DNA of 60,718 bases from an uncultured Pelagibacteraceae bacterium (GTDB taxonomy: Bacteria > Pseudomonadota > Alphaproteobacteria > Pelagibacterales > Pelagibacteraceae), in the NCBI GenBank assembly GCA_902627735.1, contig CACOKI010000007.1, positions 1-60,718 of the forward strand, read 5' to 3'. Both the position numbers and the translations under genes were made by a program. The notes beneath the pieces were generated by a model, which made no database searches, was not told the origin of the DNA, and saw only the letters and a list, made by a program, of their open reading frames with translations. The first letter of the stretch is position 1. Each line of letters begins with the position of its first letter. Of the stretch, positions 30,575 through 41,330 are shown piece after piece.

Positions 30575-31525
30575 ATGTCTAAATTAAAAGGTTTATTATT
30601 AACAGAAGGTATGCATGGCATGATTAGTCAGGTGGAAGGTCTAGCTAAGGCATTAGACTTAGATTTTATACACGAAAAAATTGAACTAAATAATTTTTGG
30701 AAACTAATTCCACCAAAAATAACTCCAATACAATCTTTTGTATTTAAAAATCAAATTTATGAAAAGTTTGACATTATTATATCTTGTGGAAGAAAGAGTG
30801 TTATTCCATCAATTTATTTAAAGAAAAAGTTCAAAAAAAAAATAATGAATATTCATATTCAAGATCCCAAAGTTTCACTAGATAACTTTGATTTTGTTGT
30901 CATTCCTGAACATGATGGAGTAAATGGTAAAAATGTCATAACAACTAAGGGAGCAATCCATTATTTGAGAGACGAGGAATTAGCTGGAAATAAAGATTAT
31001 TTGAAATCTCAAATCAAGAAAGAAAATTTAGTTACATTAATTGTAGGAGGACCAAATAAATATTATAATTATAATGAGGAAACCATCAAAGAAATATTCT
31101 CAAAAATTGATAGAAATTTTATCAAGAAAGAATTTCAGCTGATATTTATTCCCTCAATGAGAACACCTCAAAAAATAATTGATTTAGCAAAGAATTTTTT
31201 TAGCAATGATCAAATAATTATTACTGAAGTTGATAAAAAAGCTTATCTATCTTCTTTAAAAGTATCAAATTATATTGTCGTAACTTGTGACTCTACTTCT
31301 ATGATTTCAGAGGCTGCTATAACAGGAAAACCAATTTATGTAGCTCAAATGCCTTCAACAAAAAAAAATGAGAGATTTGTTAAATTTTTTGAATTATTTA
31401 AATCTCTAAATGTTATTAAAGATTTAGGAAATACAGTTGAAAATTGGAATTATGAAAAACTTAATGAAACCAATAGGATATCAAGTTATATAAAAGAAAA
31501 AATAAAAAATTATGAATTTTCTTAA
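30575..31525 (+). CDS. ELM1/GtrOC1-family protein (DUF1022)
   Basis: A 316-residue protein resembling the mitochondrial-fission ELM1 family widely found in alphaproteobacteria. Supporting segments are the N-terminal LLLTEGMHGMISQVEGLAKAL, ISCGRKSVIPSIYLKKKF, NIHIQDPKVSLDNFDFVVIPEHDGVNGKNV and the C-terminal VTCDSTSMISEAAITGKPIYV. The fold is expected to be glycosyltransferase-B-like, and the TSMISEA segment resembles a nucleotide-sugar pocket. The bacterial function is unknown. It overlaps the next gene by 14 bases, implying coupled expression with the 2OG oxygenase. Confidence 0.78.
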   Translation: MSKLKGLLLTEGMHGMISQVEGLAKALDLDFIHEKIELNNFWKLIPPKITPIQSFVFKNQIYEKFDIIISCGRKSVIPSIYLKKKFKKKIMNIHIQDPKVSLDNFDFVVIPEHDGVNGKNVITTKGAIHYLRDEELAGNKDYLKSQIKKENLVTLIVGGPNKYYNYNEETIKEIFSKIDRNFIKKEFQLIFIPSMRTPQKIIDLAKNFFSNDQIIITEVDKKAYLSSLKVSNYIVVTCDSTSMISEAAITGKPIYVAQMPSTKKNERFVKFFELFKSLNVIKDLGNTVENWNYEKLNETNRISSYIKEKIKNYEFS

Positions 31526-32174
31526 TTCCATTTTAAAACAATCAAAAAAACATGAATTTCCGTTTGATCATTGGGAGTATGATAATGCTCTTACCGATGA
31601 ACAAATTAAAGAAATAATAAATACAGATATTCCTGATGTAAGAAAGCATAATCTTTCATATGATGGTACTAGAGCTATCGATGGGGGAGCGGCAGAGTTT
31701 AGAGAGGGAATAGCATCAGGTGGTAAAGCTTTAAAGTTCAGATGTTTTATAACTAAAGAAAATGCTTTTCAATTTCCTAATTTAGTAAATTTTATAAAAG
31801 AACTTCAGTCAAAAAAAACTTATGAAACAATTTCTAAAATGATTAAGAAGGATTTATCTAACTCCTATGTAAGAGTTGAGGTAATTTGTGATAGAGAGGG
31901 ATTTTGGCTTAAACCTCATTGTGATATTAAAGAAAAATTGATGTCAGGTTTAATTTTCGTAAATAAAACAAATGAGTCTGAGGATTTAGGAACAGACTTT
32001 TATGATAAAGATTTAAAAAAAGTTAAAACAGTACCCTATAAACATAATTATGGTTATTTATTTACTAGTGGTCCTGATACATGGCACGGAATGGAAAAGA
32101 AAAAAATTTTAAAAGAAAGACGATGTATACAAGTTAATTATGTAACCTTCCCCACTGATTGGAAAGTAGAATAA
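31512..32174 (+). CDS. 2-oxoglutarate/Fe(II)-dependent oxygenase-like protein
   Basis: A 220-residue protein with the double-stranded beta-helix metal site H136-x-D138 (LKPHCDIKEK), distal H192 (TWHGMEKK) and an Arg 11-12 residues later (KERRCIQVNY) that would bind 2-oxoglutarate. These residues support a hydroxylase; the substrate is unknown. It overlaps the ELM1-family gene, so it may act on the same envelope or sugar product, which is speculation. Confidence 0.72.
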   Translation: MNFLNSILKQSKKHEFPFDHWEYDNALTDEQIKEIINTDIPDVRKHNLSYDGTRAIDGGAAEFREGIASGGKALKFRCFITKENAFQFPNLVNFIKELQSKKTYETISKMIKKDLSNSYVRVEVICDREGFWLKPHCDIKEKLMSGLIFVNKTNESEDLGTDFYDKDLKKVKTVPYKHNYGYLFTSGPDTWHGMEKKKILKERRCIQVNYVTFPTDWKVE

Positions 32175-32192
32175 ATTAAGTTTAGTTTTAAA

Positions 32193-32444
32193 TTATATTA
32201 GATTTAGATTTGCAAATATTCCCATCACCAGCAAAAAACCAAACATCAAACAAATACCTGTAATAGCTTTTAATTGATCATTATTGGAACTGTCGTCAAT
32301 TTTCCAATAATTGTTGTGATTTAATTCAAAATTTTTTGAGACTTCTATTTTTTTATCTTTTGGAAATTCCAAAACTTCAGCATCAAATAAACTTGCCTTC
32401 TTTTTAACAGCATCCTCAATATATTTATGCAATTCTGAACTCAT
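32193..32444 (-). CDS. Small single-pass membrane protein of unknown function
   Basis: An 83-residue reading frame starting at ATG. The N-terminal 60 residues are hydrophilic and charged (MSSELHKYIEDAVKKKASLF), followed by one C-terminal membrane helix (AITGICLMFGFLLVMGIFA). I do not recognise a family. It lies 81 bases downstream of carB on the same strand and converges on the 2OG oxygenase. The amphipathic-plus-membrane layout and good codon pattern make it plausible as a real gene. Confidence 0.6.
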   Translation of the reverse strand: MSSELHKYIEDAVKKKASLFDAEVLEFPKDKKIEVSKNFELNHNNYWKIDDSSNNDQLKAITGICLMFGFLLVMGIFANLNLI

Positions 32445-32525
32445 ATTTTATTTTTACATTTAAATAAAAAATAAAATATATAACAACGAAATAACTAATC
32501 ATTTTGGGTTCAACCTTAAGGTGAA

Positions 32526-35500
32526 TTAATTTATATCTTGTAAAGATTTGATTTCTAATTTTTTTATTTTTAGGGATTTAATTGCTTCTAAACAAGCATA
32601 AGCAGTAGACATATTGGTACAATAAGGAACTTTATTTTTTAAAGTAGCTCTTCTCAAGGCAATTGCATCACTTATACGGAAAGCTTTATTTCCACCACCA
32701 GTATTAATAACAAGAGCAATTTTTTTAGCATCTAATACATCAACGATATGTGGTGAACCACTACTTACTTTATTTATTATTTTACATTTCATCCCAAATT
32801 TTCTTATATATTCAGCCGTCCCTTTTGTTGCGGAAAGTTTAAATTTTAACTTTGTAAGCTCTTTAGCCAAATTAATTCCCTCATCTTTATGAGAATTTTT
32901 AAGTGATATGAAAGCCAACCCCTTTTTTGGTAATGAATTAGCAGCTGCAATCTGACTTTTAGCAAAAGCCATACCAAAATCCTTATCAAATCCCATCACT
33001 TCTCCTGTAGATTTCATTTCTGGTCCTAAAAGCAAATCACTGTTCGGAAATTTATTAAAAGGAAATACGGCTTCCTTGACTGCAAACATACCTTTTGATT
33101 TATCTTTAAGATTATATTTAGATAATTTTTCTCCAGTCATAATTCTCGAAGCAATTTTGGCAAGAGGCAAACCTTTTGCTTTTGAGACAAATGGAACAGT
33201 TCTGCTTGCTCTTGGATTAACCTCAATAACATAAATTTTATCTTTTTTAATTGCAAATTGAATATTCATAAATCCTTTTACTTTTAATGCTAAAGCTAAT
33301 TTAATAGTTTGATTTTCGATTTCCTTAATAAGGTAAGGTTTTATCGAGACAGGAGGTAAGCTACAAGCAGAGTCTCCTGAATGAATTCCTGCTTCCTCAA
33401 TATGTTGCATTATACCTGCTACAAATACATCTTTACCATCTGAAATGGCATCAACATCGACCTCCATTGCTTGGTTAATGAATTTATCTATTAAAATTGG
33501 ATTTTCCTCTGCAGCTTTAAAAGCTTCATCAACAAATCTTTTTAATTTACTTTTTTCATAGACTATTTCCATTGCTCTCCCACCTAAAACATATGAAGGT
33601 CTGACTATTAATGGTAAGCCAATTTTTTCTGCTATTTGAATTGCTTGCTTATAGTTTTTAGCAATACCACTATCAGCTTGTTTTAATTTAAGTTTATTCA
33701 AAAGATTCCTAAATCGATCTCTGTCTTCAGCTAAATCAATTGATGCATATTGTGTTCCTAAGATTGGAAGTTTGTTATCATACAAAAATTTTGCAAGTTT
33801 AATTGGAGTTTGGCCACCAAATTGAGCAATAACCCCAACTAGGTTTCCTTTTTCTTTCTCTTTTTTTATTATATTAAAAACATACTCTTCTTTTAGTGGC
33901 TCAAAGTATAATCGATCACTGGTATCATAATCTGTTGAAACTGTTTCAGGATTACAATTTACCATAATAGTCTCAAATCCAGATTCCTTTAATGAAAAAC
34001 TTGCTTGACAGCAGCAATAGTCAAACTCTATTCCTTGTCCAATTCTATTAGGTCCACCACCCAGAATAACAATTTTTTTCTTTGTTGATGGATCTGCTTC
34101 ACATTCTGAATTGATTGAGAAACTTCGTTGATACGTTGAGTACATATAAGGAGTGAATGATTTAAATTCAGCTGCGCATGTATCAACTTTTTTATATACA
34201 GGTATTACATTAAGTGCCGACCTTTTTCTTCTTACAATATCTTCTGACGTATTTGACAATTCTGATAACTTTTTATCAGAAAATCCAATTGATTTTATTC
34301 TATTAAATTCTTCAAAATTCTTTGGAAGACCTTTCTTTTTTAATTTTATTTCACTTTCAACAATTTCTTTGATTTGCTCTAAAAACCAAGGATCAATTTT
34401 CGATAAAGTAAATATTCTTTTTAAATTTATTTTTTTTCTAATTGCTTCTGCGACTAGTAATAGTTTATTTGGAATATTCTGTTTGAGCTTTTTTTCAATT
34501 TGTTTTTTATTCAAATCAAATATTCTATCTAATCCTGAAAAACCAGTTTCAAGGGACACCAAAGCTTTTTGAAGAGACTCTTTAAAGTTTCTTCCTATAG
34601 CCATTGCTTCACCAACCGATTTCATTGATGTACCTAGAGTTGCTGGTGAAGTTGAAAATTTTTCAAAAGTAAATCTTGGAATTTTTGTTACCACATAATC
34701 AATGCTTGGTTCAAATGAAGCAGGTGTTACTTTGGTGATTTCATTTTTTAATTCATCTAAAGTGTAACCAACAGCAAGTTTTGCTGCAACTTTTGCAATT
34801 GGAAATCCAGTAGCTTTTGATGCAAGAGCTGATGATCTTGATACACGTGGGTTCATTTCGATTACAACCATTCGGCCATTTTTAGGATTAATTGCAAATT
34901 GAACATTTGATCCACCCGTTTCAACCCCAATTTTTCTTAAACATGCAATAGAAGCATTTCTCATTACTTGGTATTCTTTATCCGTCAAAGTAAGAGCCGG
35001 AGCAACAGTTACGGAATCCCCAGTATGTATACCCATTGGGTCAACATTTTCAATTGAGCAGATAATGATACAGTTGTCTTTTTTGTCTCTTACAACTTCC
35101 ATCTCAAATTCTTTCCAGCCCTCCAAACATTCTTCAACTAAAACTTGGTTAACCGGAGACTCATGAAGTCCATTTTTAATTATTTTAAGGTAGTCTTTTT
35201 TATTTTTAGCTATGCCGCCACCAAGCCCTCCAAGTGTAAATGCTGGTCTTATAATTGCAGGAAGACCAATTTTTTTAAAAACTTTAGAGGCTTGATTAAT
35301 ATTGTTTACAATTTCAGATTTAGGTAAATCTAAACCAATATTCATCATATTTTTTCTAAATTTTTTCCTATCTTCTGCATTGGCAATTGCCTTAGAGTTT
35401 GCCCCTATGAGTTCAATCTTATATTTTTTTAAAATTCCCCTTTTCTCAGCTTCCATTGCAAGATTAAGTGCTGTCTGACCGCCCATAGTTGGTAGAATTG

Positions 35501-35753
35501 CATCTGGTTTCTCTTTTTTTAAAATCAATTCTAAAACTTCTAATGTTATTGGCTCTATATAAGTTTTATCTGCAACATTTGGATCAGTCATAATTGTTGC
35601 AGGATTGGAATTGATAAGAATTACTTTGTAACCTTCATCTTTTAATGCTTTACAAGCTTGAGTACCCGAATAATCAAATTCACACGCTTGGCCAATTATT
35701 ATTGGTCCAGCTCCTACAACTAATATCTTTTTAATATCTTTTCTTTTTGGCAT
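32526..35753 (-). CDS. carB: Carbamoyl-phosphate synthase large subunit
   Basis: Makes carbamoyl phosphate from bicarbonate, ammonia and two ATP for pyrimidine and arginine synthesis. It has two homologous ATP-grasp halves, beginning [21 protein letters not shown] and [40 protein letters not shown] and [20 protein letters not shown] mark the metal sites, and an MGS-like allosteric domain closes the protein ([20 protein letters not shown]). At 1075 residues it is full length. It overlaps carA by 23 bases. Confidence 0.98.
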   Translation of the reverse strand: MPKRKDIKKILVVGAGPIIIGQACEFDYSGTQACKALKDEGYKVILINSNPATIMTDPNVADKTYIEPITLEVLELILKKEKPDAILPTMGGQTALNLAMEAEKRGILKKYKIELIGANSKAIANAEDRKKFRKNMMNIGLDLPKSEIVNNINQASKVFKKIGLPAIIRPAFTLGGLGGGIAKNKKDYLKIIKNGLHESPVNQVLVEECLEGWKEFEMEVVRDKKDNCIIICSIENVDPMGIHTGDSVTVAPALTLTDKEYQVMRNASIACLRKIGVETGGSNVQFAINPKNGRMVVIEMNPRVSRSSALASKATGFPIAKVAAKLAVGYTLDELKNEITKVTPASFEPSIDYVVTKIPRFTFEKFSTSPATLGTSMKSVGEAMAIGRNFKESLQKALVSLETGFSGLDRIFDLNKKQIEKKLKQNIPNKLLLVAEAIRKKINLKRIFTLSKIDPWFLEQIKEIVESEIKLKKKGLPKNFEEFNRIKSIGFSDKKLSELSNTSEDIVRRKRSALNVIPVYKKVDTCAAEFKSFTPYMYSTYQRSFSINSECEADPSTKKKIVILGGGPNRIGQGIEFDYCCCQASFSLKESGFETIMVNCNPETVSTDYDTSDRLYFEPLKEEYVFNIIKKEKEKGNLVGVIAQFGGQTPIKLAKFLYDNKLPILGTQYASIDLAEDRDRFRNLLNKLKLKQADSGIAKNYKQAIQIAEKIGLPLIVRPSYVLGGRAMEIVYEKSKLKRFVDEAFKAAEENPILIDKFINQAMEVDVDAISDGKDVFVAGIMQHIEEAGIHSGDSACSLPPVSIKPYLIKEIENQTIKLALALKVKGFMNIQFAIKKDKIYVIEVNPRASRTVPFVSKAKGLPLAKIASRIMTGEKLSKYNLKDKSKGMFAVKEAVFPFNKFPNSDLLLGPEMKSTGEVMGFDKDFGMAFAKSQIAAANSLPKKGLAFISLKNSHKDEGINLAKELTKLKFKLSATKGTAEYIRKFGMKCKIINKVSSGSPHIVDVLDAKKIALVINTGGGNKAFRISDAIALRRATLKNKVPYCTNMSTAYACLEAIKSLKIKKLEIKSLQDIN

Positions 35754-36924
35754 TTTTTTTCATATTGTTAATAAATTCTTCGAAGAGGTAGACACTATCG
35801 TGTGGTCCAGGGTTTGACTCAGGATGATATTGTACTGAAAATATTGGTTTGTTTTTAAGTCTTATTCCTTCAATGGTATCATCAAAAAGAGATTTATGAG
35901 TTACTTCAATTTTCTTTGGTAAAGTTTCCTCGACTACAACAAAACCATGATTTTGACTGGTAATTTCAACTTTTTCATGAACTAAATTTTTGACAGGATG
36001 GTTCGCCCCTCTATGTCCCAATTTCATTTTTTTTGTTTTTCCACCCAAAGCTAATGCTAAAATTTGATGACCTAAACAAATCCCAAAAATAGGTAAATTT
36101 TTTTTAATTAATTCATTAATTATTTCTATTGCATACTTTCCTGTTGCCGCAGGATCACCAGGTCCATTAGATAAAAATATTCCATTTGGTTTGAGCTCTA
36201 AAATTTTTTTTGCAGAAGTTTTGCAAGAAACAACTGTTATTTTGCATTTAAAGTCTGAAAAATATCTTAAAATATTTTTTTTTATTCCATAGTCTATTGC
36301 AACTACATGAAAAGAATTATTTGTATTTTTTTTATATCCTGTTTCCTTTTTCCAAGTTTTAAGGCCATTCCAAATATAGTTTTTTGAAGTTGTTACTGTT
36401 TTTGCTAGGTCAAGACTTTTTAATCCACTCCATTTAATTGTTGAGTTAATCAATTTACTAACATTAAATTTTCCATTTTTTGAAAAAGAAATTGTTCCTT
36501 TAGGTGCTCCTTTATCTCTAATAAAGTTTGTTAGACTTCTAGTATCTAGTCCTGTAATTCCAACAATTTTATTTTTTTTAAGCCAGGTATCTAAATGCAA
36601 AAATGCTCTATAATTTGAAGGAGAAGTTATTTCAGAATTAAAGATTACACCCCTTGTCCAGATTTTGTCAGACTCAATATCTTCTCTGTTCGTTCCAACA
36701 TTTCCAATGTGTGGGAATGTAAAATTAATAATCTGTCCTGCATAGGAAGGATCAGAGATAATTTCTTGGTAACCAGTTAAAGAAGTATTGAAGCAAACTT
36801 CACCAGTTGCTTCCCCTTGATAACCAATTCCAATCCCTTTAAAAATCTTCTTATTTTCAAGAACTAAAATGCCTGTATTAAATTGTGAGTTTTTTGAGTT
36901 TGTTTTTTTTGCTTTTTTGATCAA
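35731..36924 (-). CDS. carA: Carbamoyl-phosphate synthase small (glutaminase) subunit
   Basis: Hydrolyses glutamine to feed ammonia to CarB. The N-terminal domain has [20 protein letters not shown]. The class I amidotransferase triad is Cys in [15 protein letters not shown] with His and Glu in [14 protein letters not shown]. The likely start is TTG at 36924 ([12 protein letters not shown]): a TAA immediately precedes it in frame and there is no nearby ATG. It is divergent from yqeY-dnaG-rpoD across 125 bases. Confidence 0.95.
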   Translation of the reverse strand: MIKKAKKTNSKNSQFNTGILVLENKKIFKGIGIGYQGEATGEVCFNTSLTGYQEIISDPSYAGQIINFTFPHIGNVGTNREDIESDKIWTRGVIFNSEITSPSNYRAFLHLDTWLKKNKIVGITGLDTRSLTNFIRDKGAPKGTISFSKNGKFNVSKLINSTIKWSGLKSLDLAKTVTTSKNYIWNGLKTWKKETGYKKNTNNSFHVVAIDYGIKKNILRYFSDFKCKITVVSCKTSAKKILELKPNGIFLSNGPGDPAATGKYAIEIINELIKKNLPIFGICLGHQILALALGGKTKKMKLGHRGANHPVKNLVHEKVEITSQNHGFVVVEETLPKKIEVTHKSLFDDTIEGIRLKNKPIFSVQYHPESNPGPHDSVYLFEEFINNMKKNAKKKRY

Positions 36925-37049
36925 TTACAACTCATAAGTTAAAGGTTAATACAATAATTGGTTTATTATCGCAACAAAGATGTATTATATAATTGTAAAA
37001 AAACAATTTTTCTTTTGAAGATTTTTTTCTTTAAAGTAGATTAAAAAAA
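36925..37049. promoter_or_regulatory. Divergent control region between carAB and yqeY-dnaG-rpoD
   Basis: These 125 AT-rich bases must carry promoters in both directions. A perfect TATAAT is at 36988-36993 on the plus strand, 57 bases before yqeY, but its -35 is weak. On the minus strand TTGCGA-N17-TATTAA could serve carA. A short A/T inverted repeat ATTGT-A7-CAAT lies near 36992-37007. No riboswitch or attenuator is recognisable. The elements are tentative. Confidence 0.35.
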
Positions 37050-37511
37050 ATGTCCTTAAAAGAAACAATACAAACAGAATACAAAAACGCCTTAAAATCA
37101 AAAGATAAGGTAAAAATATCAACTTATAGGTTAATTTTATCTTCTATCAAAGACTTAGATATTACCAATAGATCAGGGCCCAATAAAAAGGAGACTGATG
37201 ACGAAGATATTAAAAAACTTTTTAAAAAAATGGTTAAACAAAGAGCCGAATCAATTGAGATCTATAAAAAAAATAATCGAGAAGATTTATTTAAAATAGA
37301 ACAAAACGAACATGATATTTTAATAGGTTTTCTTCCGAAACAACTTGATGAAAAAGAGACAAAAAAAATATGTGAAGAAATAATTTCTAAATTAGGGGCA
37401 TCATCAATTAAAGATATGGGAAAAGTTATGGGAGAATTAAAAAAAAATTATGCAGATGAGATAGATTTTGCAAAAGCTGGAATTCTTATAAAAGAATTAT
37501 TAAATAATTAA
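37050..37511 (+). CDS. GatB/YqeY domain protein
   Basis: A 153-residue protein of the YqeY family, related to the C-terminal tRNA-binding domain of GatB. Typical segments are IQTEYKNALKSKDKVKISTYRLILSSIK, KMVKQRAESIEIYKKNNREDL and GFLPKQLDEKE. It may bind tRNA, but its role is unproven. It is the usual upstream neighbour of dnaG in alphaproteobacteria and overlaps dnaG by one base (TAATG). Confidence 0.9.
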   Translation: MSLKETIQTEYKNALKSKDKVKISTYRLILSSIKDLDITNRSGPNKKETDDEDIKKLFKKMVKQRAESIEIYKKNNREDLFKIEQNEHDILIGFLPKQLDEKETKKICEEIISKLGASSIKDMGKVMGELKKNYADEIDFAKAGILIKELLNN

Positions 37512-39286
37512 TGAAATATCCAAAAGAATATCTTGATGAGATTAAATTGAGATTAAAAGTATCAACAGTAGTTTCTAAGTTTGTAAATTTAAAAAAAAGA
37601 GGAAAGGAGTACATTGGTCTTTCCCCTTTTAAAAATGAGAAAACTCCCTCATTTACTGTTAATGATGAAAAAGAATTTTATCATTGTTTTGCTACCTCTG
37701 AGCATGGAAATATTTTTGACTTTGTAATGAAAACACAAAATTTAAGATTTGGTGAAGCTGTAAAATATCTAGCTAATCTTGCGGGTATGCAGCCTTATAT
37801 TTTCTCAAAACAAGATGAAGAGAGGGAGAGAAAATGGAAAGAATACTCATCTATCTTTAAACGTTATATCGATTTTTATCATGAGGAACTTTTAAAAAAT
37901 GAAATATGTACAAATGCTCGTGAGTATTTAAAAAATAGATCTCTTAATAAAGAGCAAGTAAAAAAATTTAAAATAGGTTATATAGAAAAAAATCCAAATC
38001 TTTTCGATAAATTCAAAAATGATTTTAAGATAGAGGATTTATTAGAAACTGGTTTATTTTATCTAGATGAAAAAAAGAAAGTTTATATTGAAAGGTTTAG
38101 AGGTCGTTTAATATTTCCTATAAATAATATTTCTGGACAACCTATTGCTTTAGGAGGAAGGATTATTGAAAAAAGTGATTACCTTGCTAAATATATAAAT
38201 TCACCTGAGACATTATTTTTTAAAAAAGGTTCAAATTTATATAATTTGGATTTAGCAAGAAAACTATCTAATAAGTTAGATGATATTTATCTGGTTGAAG
38301 GATACATGGATGTTGTTGGATTAAGTAAAAATGGAGTTGAAAATGCTGTAGCAAATTTAGGAACTTCACTAACTGATATGCAAATTCTAACTTTAAATCA
38401 ATTTTTTAATGACATAATAATTTGTTTCGATGGTGATGAAAGTGGTTATAAGGCTGCTTTAAGAGCTGCTGAAAATTCTATAAAAGAATTAAAACCTGAA
38501 AAAAATATTTCATTTTTATTTTTACCAGACAAAGAGGATCCAGATAGTTTTGTAAACAAAAATGGTAAGAATTATTTTATTGATTATTCGAAACAAAAAA
38601 AAATTTCAATACATCAATTTATTTTTATTCATTATAAAAAACAAACTAAAAATAACCCTTCTTCAATGGCAATTTTTGACAAAAAGTTAAGATCAATAGC
38701 AAATACAATTAAAGATAAATATATAAAAAAATATGTTTTAGAATATTTTTTAGAAAAGATTTCTGACTTAGCCCCACACACTAGTCAAAATAAAAAAAAT
38801 TATTTCACAAAAAAAACAAAATCATTAGATGTTACCAAAAAACATTATAATGAAAGTCATTCTTTAACTGGAGTAGAATTAAAAGAGTTTTCTCTATTGT
38901 ACTTAATTTTGAATAATTTGAAATTAATTAAAGAAAATATTCAATTAATAGAAAATATAAAAATATTTACAGATATAAATAAACAAATTTTTGAAAAAAT
39001 TATTTCAAGGCTTAAATCAGAGGATAAAATTTTAATTAGTGATTTAGATATTGATAGTCAATTAATTGATAAAATAAATAAATTTGCACCTATTAAATAT
39101 ATTTTACAAAATAAATCTAATAATGAGCATGAAATAATTGAATTGTTAGAGGATATTAAGAGAGATCTAAATAACTATGATTTAGAATTTAGAATAAAGG
39201 AATTAGAATCTAAGTTTTCGAAAGATTTAAGTGAAGTTACTTTTAATGAGTTAAAAGAGCTCAAAAAAAAGCAAAATATCAATTGA
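37511..39286 (+). CDS. dnaG: DNA primase DnaG with degenerate CHC2 zinc site
   Basis: Makes RNA primers for replication. The CHC2 domain is recognisable from SPFKNEKTPSF and FYHCFATSEHGNIFDFVM, and the TOPRIM core has LVEGYMDVVGL and IICFDGDESGYKAA. A variable C-terminal helicase-interaction region ends the 591 residues. The expected zinc ligands Cys, His, Cys, Cys read S38, K41, C59 and T62, so the zinc site is mostly lost. Its position between yqeY and rpoD is the conserved macromolecular-synthesis arrangement. Confidence 0.96.
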   Translation: MKYPKEYLDEIKLRLKVSTVVSKFVNLKKRGKEYIGLSPFKNEKTPSFTVNDEKEFYHCFATSEHGNIFDFVMKTQNLRFGEAVKYLANLAGMQPYIFSKQDEERERKWKEYSSIFKRYIDFYHEELLKNEICTNAREYLKNRSLNKEQVKKFKIGYIEKNPNLFDKFKNDFKIEDLLETGLFYLDEKKKVYIERFRGRLIFPINNISGQPIALGGRIIEKSDYLAKYINSPETLFFKKGSNLYNLDLARKLSNKLDDIYLVEGYMDVVGLSKNGVENAVANLGTSLTDMQILTLNQFFNDIIICFDGDESGYKAALRAAENSIKELKPEKNISFLFLPDKEDPDSFVNKNGKNYFIDYSKQKKISIHQFIFIHYKKQTKNNPSSMAIFDKKLRSIANTIKDKYIKKYVLEYFLEKISDLAPHTSQNKKNYFTKKTKSLDVTKKHYNESHSLTGVELKEFSLLYLILNNLKLIKENIQLIENIKIFTDINKQIFEKIISRLKSEDKILISDLDIDSQLIDKINKFAPIKYILQNKSNNEHEIIELLEDIKRDLNNYDLEFRIKELESKFSKDLSEVTFNELKELKKKQNIN

Positions 39287-39354
39287 TTCTTAATAAATTA
39301 ATAATGGATTTTTCTTGATTAAGCATTATATAAGACTCTTCTAATTATACAGCT

Positions 39355-41181
39355 GTGGAAAGAATAATAACAAAGTCATTCGCAAGATTAATGGGTCGTG
39401 GAACTCACAGAGGTTTCATAACTTATGAAGAGCTTAGTAAATCCTTAGGTAAAAGAAATTTGTCTGATGAAAATTTGTCTCAAGCATTTATACATATTTT
39501 AAATGAAAAAATTACATTAGTTGAAAAAAAATCTGATTATAAGGTTTTAAGAAAAAAAGAAAGTTCCTCAAAAGATGAGGGCAAAACGATAGAAAAAAGC
39601 GATGACCCTATAAGAATGTATTTAAGAGAAATGGGGGGAGTTGAATTACTTTCTAGGGAAGGTGAAATCGCAATTGCAAAAAGAATTGAAGCAGGAAAAG
39701 ATGTAATGTTAATTGCTTTATCTCAAAGCCCGATAACCGCACAACAATTTTTCGAGTGGAATGAAAAATTAAACAAAGATGAAATTTTAGTTAGAGAAAT
39801 TATTGATATTGACACCAACTACATGGAGGATGAGAGCACTGGACCAAGCGCAAAACAAAAAAATTCTGGTGAAACTGATAAAGAAGAAAATTCAAATGAT
39901 GAGAGCGATGATGATTTTAATCCTACACTCGCAGCGATGGAAACTGAAATTAAACCAAAAGTTTTAAAAACAGTAAATACTTTAACAAAAGAATATAATA
40001 AGTTAATAAAATATCAAAAAGAAAAGCTAGAGTGTGTTTTAAATTCACAAACATTTTCTCCAACAAAAGAAAAGGGTTATGAAAAAATCGTTAATGATAT
40101 TTTAGAAAATATTAAATCTTTACAATTATCACCCTCAGTTTTAGAGGAATTGGTACAAAAACATTATACAGAAAATAAAAAGATTATTTCACTTGAAGGA
40201 AATTTGTTAAGACTAGCAATAGATCAAAAGATACCAAGAAATGAATTTATTAAATTCTATGTGGGAAATGAAATTAATCCAAATCTTAAAAAATTTTTAG
40301 ATACCAACTCTCTTTGGAAACAATTTTTCACAAAAAATAAGATAGAATTTAAAAACATAAGAGAAAGATTAATAGAAATTAGTCACAAATTAGGAATGTC
40401 TGTTACTGACTTCAAAAAATTGGTAAGTAGAGTTCAAAAAGGTGAGAAAGAGTCAAGAATTGCTAAAAAAGAAATGGTTGAAGCTAATTTAAGATTAGTT
40501 ATTTCGATTGCAAAAAAATATACAAATAGAGGTCTTCAATTTTTAGATTTGATTCAAGAGGGAAATATTGGGTTAATGAAGGCTGTTGATAAATTTGAAT
40601 ATAGAAGAGGTTATAAATTTTCTACTTATGCAACATGGTGGATTAGACAAGCAATTACTAGATCAATAGCAGATCAAGCTAGAACAATTAGAATTCCAGT
40701 TCACATGATAGAAACAATTAATAAAATTGTTAGAACTCAAAGATTAATATTAAGTGAATTTGGTAGAGAAGCAACCCCTGAGGAATTAGCTAAAAAATTA
40801 AGAATGCCTTTAGACAAAGTGAGGAAAGTTTTGAAAATATCTAAGGAACCTGTTTCTTTAGAAAAACCTGTTGGAGATGAAGAAGATAGTAGTTTAGGTG
40901 ATTTTATAGAAGATACAAAAGCTCTTGCTCCTTTGGAACAGGCGATAAAATCAAATTTAGGAGAAGCAACAACAAAAATATTATCTACTTTAACTCCTAG
41001 AGAAGAAAGAGTTTTAAGAATGCGTTTTGGTGTTGGTATGAATACAGATCATACTTTAGAAGAAGTTGGTTTACAATTTTCAGTAACAAGAGAGAGAATT
41101 AGACAAATTGAAGCCAAGGCACTAAGAAAACTTAAACATCCTAGTCGATCTAAACAATTAAAAAGTTTCTTAGAGAGTTAA
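39355..41181 (+). CDS. rpoD: RNA polymerase housekeeping sigma factor RpoD
   Basis: A sigma-70 of 608 residues. Region 1.1 is near the N-terminus ([21 protein letters not shown]), followed by region 1.2 ([22 protein letters not shown]) and an acidic insert. Region 2 ([22 protein letters not shown] and [18 protein letters not shown]), region 3, and region 4 ([20 protein letters not shown]) are intact. The start is GTG at 39355. Two tRNA genes follow in the same direction. Confidence 0.97.
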   Translation: MERIITKSFARLMGRGTHRGFITYEELSKSLGKRNLSDENLSQAFIHILNEKITLVEKKSDYKVLRKKESSSKDEGKTIEKSDDPIRMYLREMGGVELLSREGEIAIAKRIEAGKDVMLIALSQSPITAQQFFEWNEKLNKDEILVREIIDIDTNYMEDESTGPSAKQKNSGETDKEENSNDESDDDFNPTLAAMETEIKPKVLKTVNTLTKEYNKLIKYQKEKLECVLNSQTFSPTKEKGYEKIVNDILENIKSLQLSPSVLEELVQKHYTENKKIISLEGNLLRLAIDQKIPRNEFIKFYVGNEINPNLKKFLDTNSLWKQFFTKNKIEFKNIRERLIEISHKLGMSVTDFKKLVSRVQKGEKESRIAKKEMVEANLRLVISIAKKYTNRGLQFLDLIQEGNIGLMKAVDKFEYRRGYKFSTYATWWIRQAITRSIADQARTIRIPVHMIETINKIVRTQRLILSEFGREATPEELAKKLRMPLDKVRKVLKISKEPVSLEKPVGDEEDSSLGDFIEDTKALAPLEQAIKSNLGEATTKILSTLTPREERVLRMRFGVGMNTDHTLEEVGLQFSVTRERIRQIEAKALRKLKHPSRSKQLKSFLES

Positions 41182-41195
41182 AAATAAAATCTTTA

Positions 41196-41270
41196 GGGCC
41201 GTTAGCTCAATAGTAGAGTACTGCATTGACATTGCAGGGGTAGTTGGAGCGTAACCAACACGGCCCACCA
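41196..41270 (+). tRNA. tRNA-Val (GAC) with non-canonical D- and T-loops
   Basis: All stems pair well: acceptor GGGCCGT/ACGGCCC, D stem GCTC/GAGT (with one wobble), anticodon stem CTGCA/TGCAG and T stem GTTGG/CCAAC, with discriminator A and encoded CCA. The loop TTGACAT gives anticodon GAC. The T-loop is AGCGTAA (41248-41254) instead of the near-universal TTCRANN, and the D-loop AATAGTA (41209-41215) lacks the G18-G19 pair. The tertiary elbow cannot form in the standard way. Lying 14 bases after rpoD, it may be read from the same transcript. Confidence 0.85.
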
Positions 41271-41330
41271 TCTAATTTAAATTATCTTATTGATTCTATT
41301 AAAGTAACAAAGTAAAAATAAACCTCATTT

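Noticed and set aside
34153..34572. A 139-codon plus-strand frame within carB
   Set aside because: Antisense to a well conserved part of carB, with no ribosome site or family match.
36992..37007. Short A/T hairpin with following T run between carA and yqeY
   Set aside because: The stem is AT-only and of about five pairs; it is too weak to call a terminator or attenuator, and no leader peptide is seen.
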